This document shows, in pieces, positions 34,071 through 43,651 of a stretch of 64,000 nucleotides of DNA. The stretch spans positions 35,987,302 to 36,051,301 of the forward strand of contig OY755251.1 of the NCBI GenBank assembly GCA_963576725.1. The letters are read 5' to 3'. Every line of letters starts with the position of its first letter. Positions within the stretch are counted from its first letter, which is position 1. The notes beneath the pieces are model-generated. The model ran no database searches. It was not told the DNA's origin and saw only the letters and a program-made list of their open reading frames with translations. Origin of the DNA: Azorinus chamasolen. Lineage: Eukaryota > Mollusca > Bivalvia > Cardiida > Solecurtidae. The position numbers were made by a program, and so were the translations under genes.

Positions 34071-34305
34071 AAACGTTTTGTATTTTCAGAATTTATGTAT
34101 ATCTTTTTGTAAAATATATACTATTCTATGTAATTATTTAACATTAATATATGTTTGACTAGTAATGATATCTGGCTTGGCGCTGATATGCAAATCAAAC
34201 CCTAAAGCAATATCTATATATCTATATGGTGCAAATTGTCTAACAGGAATACATATATCAGATAGCTTGCTTTCTAAGGTTTGTTTGGTTTCTGATCAAT
34301 TTCAG

Positions 34306-34537
34306 GTGGTTACCATTTGGTGAAGGGCGGAGACAGTGCACGGGAGAGTGTCTAGCCTGATCCCGGATATTTCTGTACGTAGCTACCCTTATACAGCGGT
34401 GGACGTTTGAGATGCAACCTTAACATGCCATGTCGTGTGATCCCAGACACGGGTATTTCAACTTTGAGGTGACCTGTCGAACTAAACCATACATGTGCAG
34501 AGTGGTACCACGCAAAACCCAGCCTATGCATTATTAA
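34306..34537 (+). pseudogene. P450 pseudogene, exon 6 (second copy)
   Basis: After a TTTCAG acceptor the exon reads WLPFGEGRRQCTGECLA, the haem loop with the more usual LPF and a Thr in place of the Pro after Cys. Two in-frame stops follow (TGA after CLA, TAA after FEMQP), then an intact C terminus ending in TAA at 34535-34537. It pairs with exon 5 at 31712; a PLE fragment, a microsatellite and a LINE now fill the intron. Confidence 0.9.
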
Positions 34538-34539
34538 AG

Positions 34540-34937
34540 GGCATATGTTCTCCATAAATAACGAAATAGATGCTCCGAGATGGACATGTAATCTGTATGA
34601 ATGACATTTAATCATTTGTAAACAATGACGTGGTGTCAAATATGGTCTTGTAATATTGAATAGATTGTCAAATTAACATTTTACGATACATTAAACCAGT
34701 GTTGCATGCAGCTATTCGACTAAAACACAATATATTTGGGATAGCAGTTGTAATATAATGAATCAACGCATGGTTGCAATGGTGATTATTATGGCCTACG
34801 TGATTGGCCGACATCGGTAATATGCCTCATTCAGCATCACATTTGGCCAGTATATAATTTAAGATATTAATCTAATCCTACAAATGTATGCAATATACAA
34901 CTATACAGTATACATAAGAGGTATTTATGAAACATAA
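34540..34937. other. 3' flank of the second P450 copy
   Basis: No further coding sequence is recognised. Confidence 0.4.
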
Positions 34938-35146
34938 AGCATATTGTATCGCTAGTTTATTTAAATTGTTACCACGATGCAAGTAATTGGTGAACATAGG
35001 TTTGGGCAGTTTGGATAGAGAATCCTAGTAATTGTTGTCTTAATATGATTCAAAGTATTTTATACTATGATAATATGTTTGTAGGAAAGACATAATATAT
35101 ATACGTGTACTTTAAATTGAATTCAGAACAAGCAAACAAGATGACA
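34938..35146. repeat. Duplicated host flank (matches 1-177)
   Basis: It is the left flank of the main PLE. The two copies diverge exactly where the PLE (here) and a hairpin MITE (there) begin. Confidence 0.75.
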
Positions 35147-35363
35147 ACAATTTTCCTAACACATCTAATACGTCTTAAAGTAAATTCAAAAAGTTCTCTA
35201 CCAGCTTTTACAAATTAGGTATGTATATACTTACGTCAATAGCATGTGAATCACGAAGATCATGTTTCGTCATTTCATTGAAATACAATATAATACTCCA
35301 ACGGCGTTTAAAAATGTGATAATAGATTAACACAATACAGGTGCCCCTCTATCACTTTCCAAT

Positions 35364-38300
35364 ATGAATAAAGTTAAAATACCTCGAATAGAACTAAAAG
35401 CTTTAAATATGCAATCTGTGTCGTCTGTACAAGTACCCAGAAATATTTCTAATTTCTCTTCCCTTCAACCTTTTGTTCGTTTAAAACAACTTAATCTTCA
35501 GTCGGCATCATCTTTTCACATACCATCTCTTTCTATTAATAAATGTTTTTTCAATGGACCAAGAGTTGTACTTTCACCTTTAAAATCTGTCATCCAAAAT
35601 GTTTCTTCTATTCGTAAACGGTCCTTATGCAAGCGACACAGAGTGTATCCAATTATCCAAAAGTGCTTTGCTAAGAGGTGCATATGTTGTAGTAACATTT
35701 CTTGTAATTCCACTATAAAATCTACAGTTAATGGTAGAACATTTAATGTCAAGATAAACTCAGACATTGATTGTACTACTACTAACGTTATTTATGTTTT
35801 AACTTGAAACGCGCCTAGTTGCGGTATACAGTACGTAGGACAAACAGGACGTGCTTTGAAAACTCGATTTCGTGAGCATGCATATCAGTGTCGAAATCGT
35901 AAACTAAACAATTTTTTATACCAACACTTTCGGAAATCTGGCCATTCTTTTAAAGATGTTTTAGTACAAATTGTTGAGCATATAACATATGATAAGGAGG
36001 CGACTAGTAGCTTTAAATCGAAAGCTAGATTTATTTCTGAATTAAATTGGATCAAAAAATTGCAAACACCTTTTCCTTTAGGACTGAATGATAATATTTA
36101 CCAGACTGGAAATATTTCAAAAGAACCAGATATAGATATTTTTTTCAATTTTTTCTATTAGAAAACGCAAATCTCGATCGCATGGCATTCGCAAGAATAG
36201 TAATATTAAACGAAAATCTCGTTTGAAAATGACTCTTCTTTATCTACATACTTTACGCCTAACTTCGGGTAAACATGCCATGCTTTCTAGACTTTCCTCC
36301 TTATCTATATGTTCATTAAAAGAAATTGACGAGCAAGCCGATAAAATTATTTTTCGATCAGATCCTCTCATAGGAACGGCTAGTTTGATACAAAGCTTTA
36401 CTCTACATGTTCTCAGACCGCACATCGACAAATTATCTGAACACCAAAGATTCTTCTTGAAAATTCCTTTTATTAATAAAGGTATTGATTTTATTGACCT
36501 CCAAAGTATTTTTAGAGACAAAAATGTAATTGACACTATTCCTAAATACTTTAAAAATACAGAACCACCTATCATCTGCTACAAATATAACAAACCCATC
36601 AGAAATACAATTTTCAACTATAATAAAATTGTGGCCGACCTTAATATTAATGATAATATTCCTGATAATTGAGATTGCGCCACCTCAAAGTTTTGCTATT
36701 CTCCGGTTGGTCATGTGATTACTGGTAATTTTGAGATTATTAAAGATAAACGTCTACGATCTCTTTTGAATAAAGGTCCCAAATATAGAATACCATCCTT
36801 GATAGATTTTAACTCTTGTCGAGTTCAGATTGCGGAGGCTTTACAAAATTTTAGTATTAAATGGTGTCGAAGAGAACATGTTGAGTCTAATGCCCTTTCT
36901 TGTTGGAAAAAACTAATTTTTGATATAATTGATAAACGCATTTCCTTTTACAGCTCTAATAAACACCTTCTTCCACCTAAACCTAGAACTTCATTTAGAC
37001 ATCTTAAAAAGGGTTTACAGGATTTCCATTCAAAATACGTTTTTGTTCCTGCTGATAAGGCATCAAATAATGTGATTATTATTTGACGATTACATTATAT
37101 CGATGTCTTGAAGCAGGAAATTATTAATACCAAGTCATACATTTCAGTTACCACTAGCGAAAAGACCATCATTTCAGACCATGTCAAAAAGTGTGAACAA
37201 TTTGGAACCGATATTAAAATTACACAACATAAACTTCCTACTATGTATTGGTTACCAAAACTGCATAAAAACCATATAAAGCGCGTTTCATTGCAAATTC
37301 TAGTTCATGTACAACTACTAAATTGTCTATACTTTTGACTTCTTGTTTAACGAAGGTAAAGGAACATGTAAAATTTTACTGTGATAAGACTTATTAAAAT
37401 TCTGGAATAAATATCTTCTGGTCTATTAAGAACTCTTCAGAAGTCTTAAACAAACTTAAGAACAAAAGGTATCTTGCATCTACTGTAAGCACGTACGATT
37501 TTTCTACTCTGTACACAACTCTTCCTCATATTTTAATTAAGGATAAGCTTACTAACTTGATCCAGAAAGTATTTGCCCGAGAAAAAACATCATTCTTGGC
37601 ATGTAATGCTGAAAAAGCTTTCTTTACTGACGAGCAAATGAAATATTACACCAATTGGACTTGCTCAGAAGTTTGCGAAGCACTAACCTTTCTTTTGGAT
37701 AACATATTTGTACGTTATGGGAATGCTATATACCGTCAGGTAATTGGTATTCCCATGGGTACGAATTGTGCACCACTTGTCGCAGATTTGTTTTTGTACT
37801 GCTATGAGAGAGATTTCATGTTGAGTTTGAATCCTCAATCACAAGAAGATGTTATAAAAGCCTTCAATGAAACTTGTCGATATTTGGATGATATTTTTAA
37901 CTTAGATAACCCTTTCTTTGATGCTCTGATTCCTACAATTTATCCTAAAGAACTCAAATTGAATAAAGCTAACCCATCCGACAATTATGCAGCGTTTCTT
38001 GACCTAGACCTTAAAATTAATAATGGAATGATTTCTTCTAAAATATATGACAAAAGAGATGATTTTGATTTTAATATTGTAAATTTTCCTCATCTTGACG
38101 GGGATATTCCCCGTGCTCCATCTTACGGGGTTTATATATCTCAACTTATTCGTTTTGCTAGAGCTTGTTCATCTATTGACGATTTTAACAGTCGAAATCT
38201 CATCTTAACTGAAAAACTGCTTAAACAAGGATATAGATACCATAAACTAAGAAAAACTTTCTCTAAATTTTACTATCGAAATCTCTCGCTTATTGGCAAG

Positions 38301-38555
38301 TACAAATGTAATCTCAAGGTACTTTTGCGACACGGTATTTCACATCCTGAATTTTATGGTGATGTGATTTACAAACTTCGTAAAATTATTGGACATACCC
38401 ATTTTCTCACTTTGTTCATCAAATATATAAAACAATTCATTAAAAAGGGATATGATCCTGTATTACTACAACATACTGCATGTTTGGTTGTGAACCCTTT
38501 TACAGTTGGCAATCACGCTGGCCTCTTTGCATGTACGCCGACAAGAAAGGTTTAG
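35364..38555 (+). CDS. PLE endonuclease-reverse transcriptase ORF with in-frame UGA (putative selenoprotein, damaged)
   Basis: In order it shows a basic N-terminal region with KRCICCSNISC, GIY-YIG endonuclease (CGIQYVGQTGRALKTRFREH, then GHSF and ELNWIKKL), UDC linker, KGPKYR and VFVPADKASNNV finger motifs, WLPKLHKN, RT motif A DFSTLYTTLP, motif B GIPMGTNCAPLVADLF, motif C RYLDDI and motif D AAFLDLDL. UGA at 35805-35807, 36670-36672 and 37084-37086 falls where cysteine is expected. Genuine lesions are a frameshift near 36145, a 1-bp loss near 37270 and TAA at 37395-37397. From there to UAG at 38553-38555 the frame is open for 386 codons. The ATG at 35364 is the first in frame; a start slightly upstream is possible. 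Confidence 0.85.
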
Positions 38556-38617
38556 TACTCTATGAAGGCGACCTCTTAAATCCAGAAATGGAAGGAGAAC
38601 GTCGGATATCTGTACTA
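38553..38617 (+). promoter_or_regulatory. SECIS-like element, subfamily A
   Basis: Helix I pairs TAGTAC (38553-38558, including the UAG stop) with GTACTA (38612-38617). The core is ATGA (38562-38565) opposite GA (38605-38606). Helix II has GGCG/CGTC and CTC/GAG. AAA at 38578-38580 lies 12 nt after ATGA, as in eukaryotic SECIS. The apex is TCCA-GAAA-TGGA. Its role would be recruiting SECIS-binding protein for selenocysteine insertion at UGA. Confidence 0.82.
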
Positions 38618-38835
38618 TTTCATTTTTGTCGTACCCTTTATTACTTTTCTACAGTTACTCTGTTTGCAGCTCAATCATTGAGTACACTAGCGATAGGTGG
38701 ATACAGTATGTTCAATTAATTTTTTTTTATTATACATGCACTTTACCACTGTATTTGCTGTCGCGGTTGTTGTAGATAAGTCGGAGAGGGGATACGTTTA
38801 TTTACACTGTCTTTTAGGATGGGGATGGAATAAGG

Positions 38836-38913
38836 GTGAGGTTGGGCGCCCATAAACCGGTTTAAACCCCCGGTGACTTTTGTCACTGACCGTTCCAAGG
38901 CGGTACTTCCATC
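38836..38913 (+). promoter_or_regulatory. Conserved palindromic 3' UTR block, subfamily A
   Basis: The block contains GGGCGCCC (38844-38851), AAACCGGTTT (38854-38863), a GTGAC-TTTT-GTCAC hairpin (38873-38886) and ACCGTTCCAAGGCGGT. It is kept in every 3' fragment of both subfamilies and the changes preserve symmetry (GGACGTCC in subfamily B). Its function is unknown. Confidence 0.6.
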
Positions 38914-39062
38914 TTCCTCCTATTGTATGTTTGTTTTGTCTTTGTACGTCTCTTGTTGTTTTTTCTACCTATGTACATTTGCTGTTTCCTTGTGTTGCTG
39001 TTCGGGCGAGTGTTTGTTCTGTATGTGGTGTTTCCTGCATGACTCATTTTTGTACTTTTACA

Positions 39063-39589
39063 TAATAATACTCCAGCTTACATAACATACCGCTAATCCC
39101 GACGGAGTAAAATGTACTCAATGAACTTTAAAGAACTCTCCGACGGATTGAAACTGTAACTCATGAAACTTTACGACACGCCCGCCGCCTATTTAAACGA
39201 CTATACTTAACAAGGTAACAACAACATAAACATATCATTTTTCACATCTTATGGAATTACACATTAAATTTCAATCTTAACTTGAACACATGTTGTTTTA
39301 TTAAGTAGAGGACAATGGGAATATAAGCATTAAGGCATGCAATGTCTTGCACTATACTTAAAGCAATACACGTATGAATATGTTTCAACAAGTTTACCTA
39401 AATCAGAATGTTACATGCTTCTAGCAGCAAAATGTGGCAAACCAGTCATATTATTACGACGGAATACCTGTACACTGTTCTTTTTAATTTGTTCGCCGCC
39501 AATAACTAATTTCGTCCTCAACATTGTACTAACATGGAAACATAGTAATAACTTGTAAAAAGTCCACACTGTTCAAAACATATTTGTAC
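39063..39589. other. No recognised gene
   Basis: The motif CGCCTATTTAAACGACT (39188) recurs at 44203 on the other side of the BEL remnant and could be a trace of its LTRs. Confidence 0.35.
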
Positions 39590-40395
39590 TTAAACTTTCC
39601 AACAAGTGTCATCATAATGGACTGTCTTATGGATTGGCTGTTCGTCTTTGTACGTTGTGACACGAGTGCCTGTGCGCATCCATACCCCTGTCTCCGTTAC
39701 GTACACATGTACGTCCATCCAAATGTTATCTTCCTTTGGATCCAATATTTCGATGACGTCACTGTCACTCGCTGACGTTTTGATAGCTGCGTGATGATCA
39801 TTCTCGTCGATGGTATCGTCATCCGACCCACTAGGGTCTAAAATTTCAATGGCGTCATTGTCACTCGCGGAGATTTCTTCTGCCGCCTGATAATAACTCC
39901 CGTAATTGATGCCATTATCACACTGAGGATTTGTTTCACTGATATCACTAAATATGTAGCACAACTCATTTAAAGCCTAACATTGCATTTCACTACCGTT
40001 ACTTTTTTAGCCTCAAACTGATTTTCACTACCGGTACTATCAGTATCTGGCACTACACTGTTCTCATCGCCGACAACCAGTTCCACCTCACCTATCTCAC
40101 TAAGATCTCCAAATTTGTCTAAATTAAAGTTGTCAACAACAACCGCTGAACTACGTTGAAACTCGTCGGCGTCGGTTTTATAGTTGAGCAGATACACATG
40201 TCGTCTTCGGATGAAACGTCATCGTAATACGACGTGGCTTCAAGAGTCGACACTCGTGTCGCCTCCAGCTCCAACGCCCTTGCTTCTTCTTTCTTGTAGT
40301 CATGGAATAATGTAAGATGCTTCCACATGTACCTTCTGCGTATGAACTTTGAAGGGCAACATTCCACCACACATCTCCATATTTTTGCTGTGTCT
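39590..40395 (-). CDS. Unrecognised acidic C2H2 zinc-finger-like coding stretch, frameshifted
   Basis: Running on from the BEL RNase H remnant, the minus strand encodes IWRCVVECCPSKF followed by RRRYMWKHLTLFH, which fits a C2H2 finger. Acidic segments follow with a doubled motif, DNDAIEILDP and DSDVIEILDP, ending TCWKV before a stop at 39590. One frameshift (near 40190) and at least one stop (near 39970) break it. It may be a downstream ORF of the retroelement or a captured host exon; I do not recognise the family. Confidence 0.4.
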
Positions 40396-41204
40396 ATATT
40401 CTCCGAGAAACTAGAAACAAGATTCTTTACAGTTGTAGCCTTCAAAACGATGTCAGTAGGATTCTCATTCGAGTTCACATATGATAACTATACGTTGCTG
40501 TGCTCCTTTATCTCGTTCACCCTGTTTTTCACAAACACATGCGAATCATTCTCGAGGTGAATCCAATGAGGACAACACTTTGAGTCTGTTAATAAGTTGA
40601 TGTTTTCCATTGACACTCTTAGCTGCTTTTCAACAAACTTTATACGTCGAACCCCAATCAATACCGCCATAATCTCTAACTTAGGTTTTGTCATATTTTT
40701 CAGTGGCGCAATCTACTCTTAGAGAATATGAGTTCCACCTTTATTTCTTTCTCATAAGTTGATTTAAGATACACCGCAGTAGCATATGCTTTCTCTGAAG
40801 CATCACAAAAACAACAGAGACTGTACATGTATATTGCTTTTCCACTAATCCTCTTGGCCGACACACATCTGGGAATGTTCTGCTCACAGAGTGTTCTAAA
40901 TATTTCCTAATTTTGACCCAATGTACCTGATCATCGGTTGATACTTCGTTATCCCAATCAAGATTATTGGCCCACAAACGCTGCATTAACAGCATCCCAT
41001 TTAACAGAACGGGAGAAAATAATCCTAGAGGATCGAAATTTGAAGCAACCTCTTTCAACACATTTACTTGTGTTGCTCTCTCATTATTTCCAATAGTGTC
41101 TGTGGATTTCAGTGATATGGTGTCATCGCGGTTGTTCCAGCAAAGCCCCAAAAAGCCATTGACTCTTTCTTATCTCTGTCAAATTCTGGAATATATGTGT
41201 TTAC
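40395..41204 (-). pseudogene. BEL/Pao pol, distal part (RT end and RNase H)
   Basis: The stretch reads YIPEFDRDKKE, then after a frameshift GLCWNNRDDTISL, NFDPLGLFSPVLLNG and MQRLWANNLDWDNE, then PKLEIMAVLIGVRRIKFVEKQ, LTDSKCCPHWI and FVKNRVNEIK, ending NSNENPTDIV. This is the standard BEL/Pao order from RT thumb into RNase H. Frameshifts and stops occur at several places. It is continuous with 43110-43651 once the PLE insertion is removed. Confidence 0.88.
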
Positions 41205-42519
41205 TTTGTACTGGATTCCGAAACTACATAAAAACCCTTATAAGGCGCGTTTTATTGCCAACTCTAGCTGTTGTACCACTACTAAATTATCTATACTTTT
41301 GACGTCCTGTCTTACTACGATCAAAGAACATGTAAAACGCTACTGTGATAAAATATATGAAAATTCTGGTATTAATGTTTTTTGGTCCATAAAAAATTCA
41401 AATTATGTTTTAACAAAACTTGAAAATGAACAGTATAACATTTCTTTACTGAGCTCTTATGATTTCTCTACACTCTATACTACTCTACCTCACCATCTTA
41501 TAAAGGATAAACTTATTAAATTAATAGAAAAAACCTTTGCCAGAGAAAACAAAATGTTCATTGCTTGTAATGTTCAACGTTCATTCTTTTCGAATTCAGA
41601 AGTTGAACATTACACAATGTGGACTTGGCTTGATATTTGTAGATTTCTTACCTTTCTTTTGGATAATATATTTGTGCGTTATGGGGATACCATATATCGC
41701 CAGATTGTTGGTATACCCATGGGTACAAATTGTGCCCCTCTTGTTGCAGATTTGTTTTTGTATTGCTACGAGAGGGATTTTATGCTTAGCTTAAAACCTG
41801 ATACACAGACAGATATTGTTAATGCTTTTAATAAAACTTCAAGGTATTTAGACGATATTTTGAATTTAGATAATCCTTATTTTGATACTTTGATTTCTTC
41901 AATTTACCCAAAAGAACTGTCTTTAAACAAAACTAATCAATCTGACATTAAAGCTTCATTTTTAGATTTGAATCTTTCAATTACAAATGATAAAGTTTCG
42001 TCCAAAGTATACGATAAAAGAGAAGATTTTAATTTTAAAATTGTTAATTATCCTTTTCTAGATGGAGATGTGCCACGTTCTACATCTTATGGGGTTTATA
42101 TTTCTCAAGTTATTAGGTTTGCCCGAGCCTGTTCTTTGCTTGAAGATTTTAACAGACGTAATTTAGTTATAACTGATAAACTTCTTAAGCAAGTTTACAG
42201 ATATCACAAACTTCGGAAAACTTTTTCTAAATTTTATTATCGAAATTTACCTCTCATTAGTATATATAATTGCAATCTACGGACGTTACTGCGACAAGGC
42301 ATTTCTCAACCAGAATTTTATGGGGATGTTATCTACAAACTTAGGAAAATTCGGGGTCATATCCATTTTCATGATTTGTTTATAAAACGCATTAAAACAT
42401 TTAAAAAGAAAGGTTATGATCCTATTATATTGCAACGCACTGCATGTTTGGTTATCGACCCTTTTACAGTCGGTAGCTACGCTTCCCTCTTTGCTTGCGC
42501 GATGACAGGCCGAGGGTAG
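41197..42519 (+). CDS. PLE subfamily B reverse transcriptase, 5'-truncated ORF (about 440 aa)
   Basis: An open frame with all palm motifs: DFSTLYTTLP, GIPMGTNCAPLVADLF, RYLDDI and ASFLDLNL, ending FACAMTGRG and UAG. The N-terminal endonuclease and the UGA sites are missing through 5' truncation. The ATG at 41197 probably lies in the flank. It is about 95% identical by eye to the copy at 56537, so it is young. Confidence 0.9.
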   Translation: MFTLYWIPKLHKNPYKARFIANSSCCTTTKLSILLTSCLTTIKEHVKRYCDKIYENSGINVFWSIKNSNYVLTKLENEQYNISLLSSYDFSTLYTTLPHHLIKDKLIKLIEKTFARENKMFIACNVQRSFFSNSEVEHYTMWTWLDICRFLTFLLDNIFVRYGDTIYRQIVGIPMGTNCAPLVADLFLYCYERDFMLSLKPDTQTDIVNAFNKTSRYLDDILNLDNPYFDTLISSIYPKELSLNKTNQSDIKASFLDLNLSITNDKVSSKVYDKREDFNFKIVNYPFLDGDVPRSTSYGVYISQVIRFARACSLLEDFNRRNLVITDKLLKQVYRYHKLRKTFSKFYYRNLPLISIYNCNLRTLLRQGISQPEFYGDVIYKLRKIRGHIHFHDLFIKRIKTFKKKGYDPIILQRTACLVIDPFTVGSYASLFACAMTGRG

Positions 42520-42582
42520 TACTCTATGATGGTATACTCTTAAACTTGGATACAGGATGAGCTTACCAGACTCATGTATTAC
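42516..42582 (+). promoter_or_regulatory. SECIS-like element, subfamily B
   Basis: Helix I is GTAGTAC (42516-42522, over the UAG stop) with GTATTAC (42576-42582). The core is ATGA (42526-42529) with GA (42569-42570). Helix II is TGGTA/TACCA plus CTC/GAG. AAA lies 12 nt after ATGA. Pairs differ from subfamily A but remain paired. Confidence 0.85.
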
Positions 42583-42790
42583 TTTTTCCCTGTCGTGCCC
42601 TTAACGGCTTACCTGCAGGTGCTCTGACTTCAGCAAAGTCATTGAGTACATATTTGACGGATTGTCACAGTTATTATGCTATGTTTTACATGTTGTCCTG
42701 TAATCACCGTCGTCTATGTTATGGGTAAGTCCAGCGGGGATACCTTTATTTACACTATTTGTAAAGCTAGGGTGATTTTGAGAGAAGTGT

Positions 42791-42865
42791 GAGGTTAGGA
42801 CGTCCGTAAACCGGTTTAAACCCCCAGTGGTGTTTTTGCTACTGACCGTGCCACGGCGGTACGCT
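42791..42865 (+). promoter_or_regulatory. Conserved palindromic 3' UTR block, subfamily B
   Basis: GGACGTCC at 42798-42805 replaces GGGCGCCC of subfamily A while staying self-complementary. AAACCGGTTT is unchanged and the following hairpin becomes AGTGGT/GCTACT, still paired with G-U. Confidence 0.55.
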
Positions 42866-43109
42866 CTTTGTCACCCTTCCTTTTGTTTGCCTTGCGTCTT
42901 TGTGCTTGTGATTTTGTTCATGTGTGGAACGTTTGTCTCTGGTTCTTGTGTGTCGTTTGGTGTTTTCTGTGTTCATTTCGTGTGTGTGTGTGCGTTTGGG
43001 TGTGTGGTTGTGTGTGTGTGTGTGTGTGTCATGCTGTCTATCGGTGTTTTGGTGGTGGTTGCGTCTTGTATGTGACTTTGCCTGCTTGACTTTACTACTT
43101 TTCCATTAA

Positions 43110-43651
43110 CAACTATATTGTTTGTCATCCACTCTCGCTGATTCATTGACGCATCTTTAAACACAGACTTTGCTCCGTCGTAGACTTCGATGGCCTTTAC
43201 GTCAGATTCTGCTCCCACTATTACATTATCCACATATATATCGTTCTTGACCTTTTCTGTAAGGTCAATCTTTTACGTTGCTAGATTGCCATGAACTGTT
43301 GCACCCAACAGAAATGGACTTCAGATGATCCCGAAAGGAACACGAGTGAATTTTCGAGAATGACAGGCTTAGTGATGTCTTTCAGCGACAAGAATCGCGT
43401 CTCTCTAATCCGTTTGTAGCCCTACTTGGAGAAAGGCTTTCTCAATGTCCGCCACAATTGCCACTTTGTAGAGTCTAAATCGCATTAACATCCCACAAAG
43501 GTCTTGAAGTATCACATGGTCACGATACAAACAGTCATTTAAACTCTTATTTCCCTCGCGTACATTTGCCGAAGCATCATACACAGCACGCAACTTTGTA
43601 GTTGTTTTCTGTGGCGTAATTACGGCGTGATGGGTGATATACAGGGTGTCC
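43110..43651 (-). pseudogene. BEL/Pao pol, proximal RT part
   Basis: The reading is HHAVITPQKTTTKLRAVYDA, SLNDCLYRDHVILQDL, VADIEKAFLQVGLQ, then shifted VPFGII and FLLGATVHGNL, and IYVDNVIVGAES, where YVDD has become YVDN. It ends REWMTNN at the PLE junction. Upstream it is cut by a DNA element starting CAGGGTGTCCCAG at about 43651. Confidence 0.88.

Larger units (their letters stand above)
35147..39062 (+). mobile_element. Naiad-type Penelope-like element, subfamily A, nearly full length
   Basis: This is a retroelement with the permuted order GIY-YIG endonuclease, CxC linker, reverse transcriptase, then a structured 3' UTR. The 5' end (AATTTTCCTAACACATCT) recurs at about 45272, and the 3' end (CATGACTCATTTTTGTACTT) recurs in many truncated copies, which fixes the limits. 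The coding frame has two frameshifts and one TAA, so this copy is recently dead. It carries three in-frame UGA codons at cysteine sites and a SECIS-like hairpin on its UAG stop. The flank to its left (34938-35146) is host DNA also found at 1-177. Confidence 0.9.
41204..43106 (+). mobile_element. PLE subfamily B, 5'-truncated insertion inside BEL/Pao
   Basis: The copy begins in the RT fingers (TLYWIPKLHKN) and ends at the subfamily 3' terminus ACTACTTTTCCAT. On both sides lies one BEL/Pao reverse transcriptase gene in the opposite orientation: REWMTNN to the right, EFDRDKKE to the left. The insertion therefore split that gene. Confidence 0.9.

Noticed and set aside
37395..37397. TAA in the PLE ORF as another recoded codon
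   Set aside because: Another copy (2780 region) has GCA here and the stop is TAA, so it is ordinary decay.
35147..39062. Hammerhead ribozyme in the PLE
   Set aside because: No CTGATGA..GAAA core with matching stems was found near either end; N-terminal-endonuclease PLEs are reported to lack it.
42516..42582. Transcription terminator reading of the hairpin after the stop
   Set aside because: This is not a bacterial context, and the AUGA/GA core, AAA bulge and covariation fit SECIS better.
42827..43233. Cys/Val-rich frames in the PLE 3' UTR, also at 44362-44680 and 57804-58306
   Set aside because: They recur only with the UTR and overlap the palindromic block; conservation is at the nucleotide level.
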